From Longimicrobiales bacterium (GTDB lineage Bacteria > Gemmatimonadota > Gemmatimonadetes > Longimicrobiales > Gaopeijiaceae), in contig OX638356.1 in assembly GCA_951813395.1 (NCBI GenBank), positions 413,340 through 477,339 on the forward strand: 64,000 nucleotides of DNA, given 5' to 3'. The stretch's first letter is position 1; the number at the start of each line of letters is the position of its first letter. Made by a program: the position numbers and the translations under genes. Below are positions 60,763-64,000 of this stretch, piece by piece. The notes under the pieces are model-generated. The model was given only the letters and a program-made list of their open reading frames with translations, made no database searches and was not told the DNA's origin.

Positions 60763-61727
60763 TTGCTCGTCGTGTCCCGGTAGTCCGGGATGTATTCGTC
60801 CACGCGGTAGACCAGCGCCGATCCGTCCTCGTACCAGGCCATCGCCTCGTCGGAGGCCAGGATGTGGTCGATCATCTCCTCGAACCCCAGGATCGAGGTG
60901 GCGCGCGCGGCGCTCAGTTCGGCGGTGGGGAACACCCATTCGGGCGCGGCGTCGACCAGGGCGCGATAGGGCGTGTCGCGTCCGCTGGTGATCGATTCGT
61001 CCACGTCGTCATTCCAGTCGCCGGGAATCAGCACGAGGGTCTCGGACCAGGTGGAGTCGACGTAGTCCTTGAGTCCCGTCGCCGCGGCGGCGCGCCTCTC
61101 CCACGAGGAGACCTGCTCGTCCGCCTTCGCATGAAGGACGATCACTACGGCATCGTGCCGGGCACCGCCATGGCTCAAACGGACGCTTGCCTCCAGGGGC
61201 GGGCGTCCTGCAAACTCGTGGTTCAGCTCGCCGAGGACGACCCGGGCGCCGGTCACCTCGAGCGTCGCGGTCTTGTAGATGAGGCCGACCTTCAGTTCAC
61301 CGCCGGAGTAGAAGTCCGTACCTTCCGTCACCGTGGAGTCGTTCGCGAGCAGTCCAGCGTAGCCCGGGAGATTGGCGAGCAGCGTGTTGAACGCGGTGGC
61401 GCTGGTGACTTCCTGCACGCCCCAAAGGTCTGCGTCCGTGCCCAGAATCACGTCACGCACGCGGGCAAGCTGGAGTGCCTCGTCGGACGGACCCTGATTC
61501 GCAGCCCCGAAGTAGAGCAGGTTCCAGGTGGCGACGTCGAGTGTCGCGGCCGTTCCCCGGGCCGGGATCGAAATGGGTGCGGGCGGAGGGTCGGACGGAG
61601 GCGGGTCGGGCTCGGGGAGCCCCGGCGAGTCGGATCCGCAACCGGTTGCGGCAATACCCATGACACCGGCGGCCACAAAACGCCGAAAATGGCGTTTCCG
61701 TCTCGCCGGAACGGCGCTTTCAATCAT
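60723..61727 (-). CDS. Endonuclease/exonuclease/phosphatase-fold lipoprotein
   Basis: 334 aa from ATG 61727. Lipobox AATGC followed by a Pro-rich linker. The EEP fold shows ATWNLLYFG, DLWGVQEVTS (metal-binding Glu), VIVLHAKADEQ, LIPGDWNDDVDES and TTSNHLPVLVRF, which include the expected catalytic Asn, Asp and His. Exported nuclease or phosphodiesterase, useful for nucleic acid or phosphate scavenging. Divergent from the porin gene by 86 bp, which could link the two to phosphate supply. Confidence 0.9.
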   Translation of the reverse strand: MIESAVPARRKRHFRRFVAAGVMGIAATGCGSDSPGLPEPDPPPSDPPPAPISIPARGTAATLDVATWNLLYFGAANQGPSDEALQLARVRDVILGTDADLWGVQEVTSATAFNTLLANLPGYAGLLANDSTVTEGTDFYSGGELKVGLIYKTATLEVTGARVVLGELNHEFAGRPPLEASVRLSHGGARHDAVVIVLHAKADEQVSSWERRAAAATGLKDYVDSTWSETLVLIPGDWNDDVDESITSGRDTPYRALVDAAPEWVFPTAELSAARATSILGFEEMIDHILASDEAMAWYEDGSALVYRVDEYIPDYRDTTSNHLPVLVRFRPAG

Positions 61728-61813
61728 ATTGACTTATCTTCGCAAGGCCCCTGAACTGCTCGCAATCTGTTGTTCGGTCAGACCTTCGAGCAATCATCCG
61801 CCAAGGAGACTCG

Positions 61814-62986
61814 ATGACGAAGCCATCCATCACCCAGCCGATTTCGATGTCGGCGCGTGTCGCGCGGTGGCTCATGTTTGTCGTTGCGGTCGCACTGGTG
61901 ACACCCCTGGCTCCGCTTGTGGCCCAGGACTTCAACGCCCGGGCGGGTTCCAGCGTGACCCTGGGGGGCCGCGTCCAGGCCCAGTTCGAGGCGTCCGGCT
62001 CGGAAGAGTCGGCTTCGTCCTTTTTCATTCGGCGTGCGTGGATCACTGCGGATGGCCGCTTGAACGATCTCGTATCGGGCCGCCTTCAGTTTGACGCCAA
62101 TGGCAACAAGGTACTCGAAGCGTACCTGGCATTCACTCCTTCGGACCGTTTCCGGCTGGAGCTGGGACAGTTCAAGCGGGCGATATCGACCTTCTGGCTC
62201 GCCGCCAACTTCGATCTGCCGCTGATCGAGCGCGACGGTCGGGTTCCGGGATCCGATCCTTGTCCCGGAGTCGGCAACGTGTGCTCGTTCGGACGCCTGA
62301 CGGGCGGACTGGGTCTCGACGCGTACGAGCCCGGGTTTCTGATGAGCGGAAGGTTCTCGGAAAAGGTCGGCTTCCGGGTTACGATGACCAACGGAGAGGG
62401 GCTCAACGGGAAGGACAAGAACAGCGCGAAGTCGACGTCCACACGACTGACCTTCAACGTCGACTCGAATAACCGCTTGCATACATACGCGGTATTCGAC
62501 GAGACGGTCGATGGCGCCGGGGACACGAAATGGGCTCCGGCGTATGCCCTCGAGTACGAACTCGGCACGTGGCGGCGGGGCCCCCACCTGGTCGTCAATG
62601 CGGCGACCGGCCGCAACTGGCGAGCCGAGGCAGCGAGCCTGAACGAGGACCGCGAGGTGGGCTTCTTCGCCTTTCAGGCCATGGGGTTGTGGTACCTGCC
62701 GATCGAGGGCGACGGCGCATTCGAGGCCTTCGAGCCCCTCTTCCGCGTGAGTTGGGCGAGCACCCAGACCGGCGACAGCCTCTTCGAGGGCGACATCGTG
62801 GTCAACGACGACGTGAAGGGACTGGTGATCACGCCCGGCTTCATGCTCTACGCGACCGGCCGCACCGGCATCTCGACCAACCTGGACATCTACAGTTCGT
62901 CGCGCACGGTCGCCGGCAGCGATCACTCGAGCATGAGCTTCGACCCGCAGTGGTCGCTGAAGATGCAGGCGTTCGTGACCTTCTAG
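61814..62986 (+). CDS. OprO/OprP-type porin
   Basis: 390 aa with AAGGAG before ATG 61814. Signal peptide to LVAQ. SSVTLGGRVQAQFEASGSEE, FIRRAWITADGRLNDLVSGR and FRLELGQFKRAISTFWL are the family's N-terminal strands, and the protein ends in Phe (QAFVTF), as outer-membrane barrels do. Anion-selective, phosphate or polyphosphate uptake channel by family. Its stop codon lies in a CTAG shared with the stop of the converging metallohydrolase. Confidence 0.88.
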   Translation: MTKPSITQPISMSARVARWLMFVVAVALVTPLAPLVAQDFNARAGSSVTLGGRVQAQFEASGSEESASSFFIRRAWITADGRLNDLVSGRLQFDANGNKVLEAYLAFTPSDRFRLELGQFKRAISTFWLAANFDLPLIERDGRVPGSDPCPGVGNVCSFGRLTGGLGLDAYEPGFLMSGRFSEKVGFRVTMTNGEGLNGKDKNSAKSTSTRLTFNVDSNNRLHTYAVFDETVDGAGDTKWAPAYALEYELGTWRRGPHLVVNAATGRNWRAEAASLNEDREVGFFAFQAMGLWYLPIEGDGAFEAFEPLFRVSWASTQTGDSLFEGDIVVNDDVKGLVITPGFMLYATGRTGISTNLDIYSSSRTVAGSDHSSMSFDPQWSLKMQAFVTF

Positions 62987-64000
62987 CGGTCCGCCGGCCC
63001 CGGGGCGGCCAGCGCTTCCAGGCGCGCCACCGCCTCGTCGAAACGGGCTTCCAGTCGCGGGATGCTCGCGCCGGAGTACCCGATGCGCAAACGGGCGCGC
63101 GATGCAATGAGCACGTCCAGCAGCTCCCGGGCCGCCGTGCGGCGCACATCCGGGTCCGTGCTGCCGCGTTCGCCGATCCAGACGGGTGCGGTGTGCGCGA
63201 AGGGTGAGGTGTCGACCGACGGCCAGCGCGTCTCGCCGCCACGGGCGCGCGCCGCGACCCAGCCGCCGTCCGGCAGCGTCACTTCGCCCGAGTAGGTACG
63301 CTGGCCGGGCGAAGCAATGCCTGAACGGGACTGCACGACCTGGCCGTTGACGAGGATTTCCACGGTGTCCACGGAGGTCGCCGTGGCGAGATCGAGCGTC
63401 CACCGGACCGCGCCCGCCGCGACCACCTCACCCGGTCGCGCTGCACCGACCCTGAAGTCGACGAAAGGCCCATTGGTGACGAAGGACCTGCCGTCGCGCA
63501 ACGCCGCCACGTACGCGGGCCAGTTGAGACGGTCGCCGGTGTGCGCGTACACGCGCGTGGCACCCACCGGCATGGTTCGGTGCAGGTTCAGCATGACGTC
63601 GGTGCCCGCCGACGGCGCCACCGTCAGGCCCAGGTTCAGGAAGCGGTGCCACAGCGCGGCGGTGCCCTCGAAGCTGCTCCACAGACACATCACCTCGAGG
63701 GCGTCCACATCGCCCATGACCGCGTCGGCCACCAGTTCGACGGGCACGCCGGCCCGCGCCTCCACGGCGAACGGATCGGGCGACATGACGGGGTGCACAT
63801 AGTAGCCCAACCCGCCATGGTCATGCGCAAACGCCAGGACTTCCGCGTTGGTCCGGTCGTCGGTCCCGTAGACCTCGTAGCCGGGCCCCCAGACCCACGG
63901 CCAGTGCAGCTCGGGTATCTCGATCAACCCCATATGGCCCAGGAAGTGCGACCGGATCTCCTGCCCGAAACGAATCAGCGGCGAGGCGTCCGACTTCTCC
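62983..64000 (-). CDS. CehA/McbA-type metallohydrolase, 5' end outside window
   Basis: C-terminal 338 residues. GQEIRSHFLGHMGLIEIPEL and HDHGGLGYYVHPV supply PHP-type metal ligands, SAGTDVMLN another, and LRDGRSFVTNGPFVDFRVG is the usual end of the PHP domain in CehA/McbA carbaryl-hydrolase-like proteins. A small beta domain (TLDLATATSVDTVEILVNG) follows. The frame continues to base 64000. Hydrolyses esters or phosphodiesters, substrate unknown. Confidence 0.88.
   Translation of the reverse strand, partial: EKSDASPLIRFGQEIRSHFLGHMGLIEIPELHWPWVWGPGYEVYGTDDRTNAEVLAFAHDHGGLGYYVHPVMSPDPFAVEARAGVPVELVADAVMGDVDALEVMCLWSSFEGTAALWHRFLNLGLTVAPSAGTDVMLNLHRTMPVGATRVYAHTGDRLNWPAYVAALRDGRSFVTNGPFVDFRVGAARPGEVVAAGAVRWTLDLATATSVDTVEILVNGQVVQSRSGIASPGQRTYSGEVTLPDGGWVAARARGGETRWPSVDTSPFAHTAPVWIGERGSTDPDVRRTAARELLDVLIASRARLRIGYSGASIPRLEARFDEAVARLEALAAPGPADR

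Noticed and set aside
1-64000. tRNA, rRNA or riboswitch genes
   Set aside because: No cloverleaf-like or rRNA-like stretch was recognised by eye; a covariance-model scan would be needed to exclude small RNAs.

Overview
The window is high-GC chromosomal DNA from a Gram-negative bacterium. A SusC/SusD pair, many Tat-exported enzymes and lipoproteins, DUF3179, DinB, six-bladed-propeller and LVIVD secreted proteins, S9 peptidases and an OprO/P-type porin together suggest a Gemmatimonadota-like organism. That placement is inferred from gene families only. No rRNA, tRNA or CRISPR array was seen.

Layout. 1-9.3 kb: truncated MATE pump, Tat/lipoprotein epimerase-like protein, secreted propeller, proC, DUF3179 protein, a multicopper oxidase interrupted by an amber codon, DinB protein and a small lipoprotein. 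9.4-14.1 kb: SusC/SusD pair and a DCC-family protein. 14.2-18.5 kb: BNR-propeller protein coupled to a Gly-Gly-tailed ThiS/MoaD-like protein, a YkvI-like permease and a Tat amidase. 18.5-20.5 kb: AlbA_2/ATPase regulator behind an AT-rich palindromic promoter, ending inside a broken sulfotransferase. 20.6-27.6 kb: DUF2891 protein, two serine hydrolases, an MBL hydrolase and an S9 peptidase. 27.7-29.2 kb: an IS630-type element inserted exactly in the stop codon of a hendecad-repeat coiled-coil gene. 29.4-38.5 kb: amidohydrolase, an 81-residue orphan, a scar of two gene fragments, and a five-gene operon (class V aminotransferase, GcvT-like, two phytoene-desaturase-like FAD enzymes, DmdA-like GcvT). 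39-47.2 kb: GMC oxidoreductase with its Tat subunit, second DUF3179 protein, DUF4159, DUF1326/DUF2182 pair, lutABC-like lactate oxidation operon, AAA-ATPase remnant. 47.5-52.1 kb: fully coupled operon of hotdog thioesterase, MDR reductase, NRAMP-related transporter, 77-residue membrane protein and acyl-CoA ligase. 52.2-64 kb: second S9 peptidase, second NRAMP-related transporter, two FKBPs behind an exported FMN alpha-hydroxyacid oxidase that carries a CxxCH motif, propeller lipoprotein, MFS transporter, EEP-fold lipoprotein, porin and a truncated CehA/McbA metallohydrolase.

The overall theme is heterotrophic scavenging: outer-membrane uptake, exported peptidases and hydrolases, and periplasmic redox enzymes. 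Two operons look like uncharacterised catabolic modules: the GcvT/FAD cluster (31.6-38.5 kb), probably folate-linked demethylation of a methylated compound, and the thioesterase/transporter/ligase cluster (47.5-52.1 kb), probably uptake and CoA activation of an organic acid. Between modules lie decayed gene pieces (sulfotransferase, TonB receptor, permease, AAA ATPase, an IS-end-like sequence) that mark past rearrangements.
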